Positions 43,541 through 43,668 of a stretch of DNA of 43,668 bases are shown piece by piece. Numbering within the stretch: position 1 is the stretch's first letter; every line of letters starts with the position of its first letter. The notes under the pieces were generated by a model. That model was given only the letters and a program-made list of their open reading frames with translations. It was not told the origin of the DNA and searched no databases. Origin of the DNA: Ignavibacteriota bacterium (GTDB lineage Bacteria; Bacteroidota; Ignavibacteria; UBA10030; UBA6906). Location of the stretch: positions 1 to 43,668 of the forward strand of contig PMMO01000109.1 of NCBI GenBank assembly GCA_003162215.1, read 5' to 3'. Position numbers and translations under genes: made by a program.

Positions 43541-43668
43541 TCAGAGCTTGCTGCATTCCGGACAGAGTGTATGCTCGAAGGCGGTCTCGGTTTTCTCTCC
43601 CATGTAGGATTCCAAAGGATGCCAGAGATTGGTATCGTCGCGGATCTTTTTGCAGTAGGAACAGATCG
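43541..43668 (-). CDS. C-terminal end of a signalling protein with a Cys-pair module (partial)
   Basis: The frame enters from beyond the window and ends at TGA 43541, leaving 41 complete codons. The residues ICSYCKKIRDDTNLWHPLES and then FEHTLCPECSKL give two Cys pairs spaced as in the response regulator at 39565-40149. The module typically ends PAS, GGDEF or receiver proteins, so the missing N-terminus is probably a sensor or receiver. It lies 18 nt upstream of the 119-aa gene. Confidence 0.85.
   Translation of the reverse strand, partial: ICSYCKKIRDDTNLWHPLESYMGEKTETAFEHTLCPECSKL

Noticed and set aside
1-43668. tRNA, rRNA, CRISPR array, insertion sequence or phage genes
   Set aside because: I saw no cloverleaf, repeat-spacer array, transposase motif or terminal inverted repeats; coding is nearly continuous with flagellar and chemotaxis genes.

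Overview
The window is one continuous flagellar and chemotaxis gene block. Every gene I can support lies on the minus strand, so transcription runs from the high-coordinate end to the low-coordinate end. The basal body includes P-ring and L-ring genes (flgI, flgH and the P-ring chaperone flgA), so the organism is a diderm, motile bacterium. FlhF and FlhG point to controlled flagellar number and placement, most likely polar or few flagella. The mix of FlbD, the TIGR02530 flagellar operon protein and a MotE-like protein (familiar from deep-branching and Gram-positive flagellar operons) with FlhF/FlhG, a CheZ and L/P rings is not enterobacterial. A lineage of the Bacteroidota/Ignavibacteriota/Gemmatimonadota (FCB-like) type fits, but this is inference and the phylum is not established here. 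Base composition is moderately GC-rich throughout, and I see no sign of a transferred island.

Layout in transcription order. (1) 43668-39416: sensory and regulatory genes, namely the C-terminal end of a protein with a Cys-pair module, a 119-aa HDOD-associated protein, an HDOD protein, a GAF-like hybrid histidine kinase with REC and HPt domains, a response regulator with a Cys-pair module, and a 50-aa unknown. (2) 39345-32487: a HEAT-repeat protein, cheR, two single-domain CheY proteins, a cheZ-like gene, cheA, cheB and an 89-aa unknown. (3) 32486-20452: a short regulatory region with a sigma-54-like promoter, a previously hidden 55-aa membrane protein, then flgB, flgC, a 91-aa unknown, fliE, F, G, H, I, J, motE-like, fliK, flgD, TIGR02530, flgE and flbD. 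(4) 20451-10590: a second sigma-54-like promoter, then fliL, M, N, O, P, Q, R, flhB, flhA, flhF, flhG and an 88-aa membrane protein. (5) 10569-1: fliA, a sigma region-4-only protein, an HDOD protein, a GAF histidine kinase, an AMIN-like membrane protein, flgF, G, A, H, I, J, N and the first part of flgK.

Most neighbouring genes overlap (ATGA, TGATG or 8-20 nt) or are separated by fewer than 20 nt, so a few long, translationally coupled transcripts are likely. The only longer gaps are at 20276-20451 and 31959-32149 plus 32318-32486. No gene-free stretch exceeds 300 nt once the 55-aa gene is recognised. Functionally the block encodes the rod, hook, rings, C-ring and export apparatus, plus the hook-filament junction (start of flgK), the late sigma factor and the signal path from CheA through CheY to FliM. 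Missing from the window are motA, motB, flgL, fliC, fliD, fliS, flgM, cheW and any chemoreceptor.

The most interesting points are: two sigma-54-like promoters that share an 11-mer about 100 nt upstream; a hidden 55-aa membrane protein at the head of the rod operon; a FliA paralogue reduced to region 4 and placed directly after fliA; an AMIN-like/transmembrane protein with a duplicated HTH-like cytoplasmic motif; and HDOD proteins paired with GAF-type kinases at both ends of the block.
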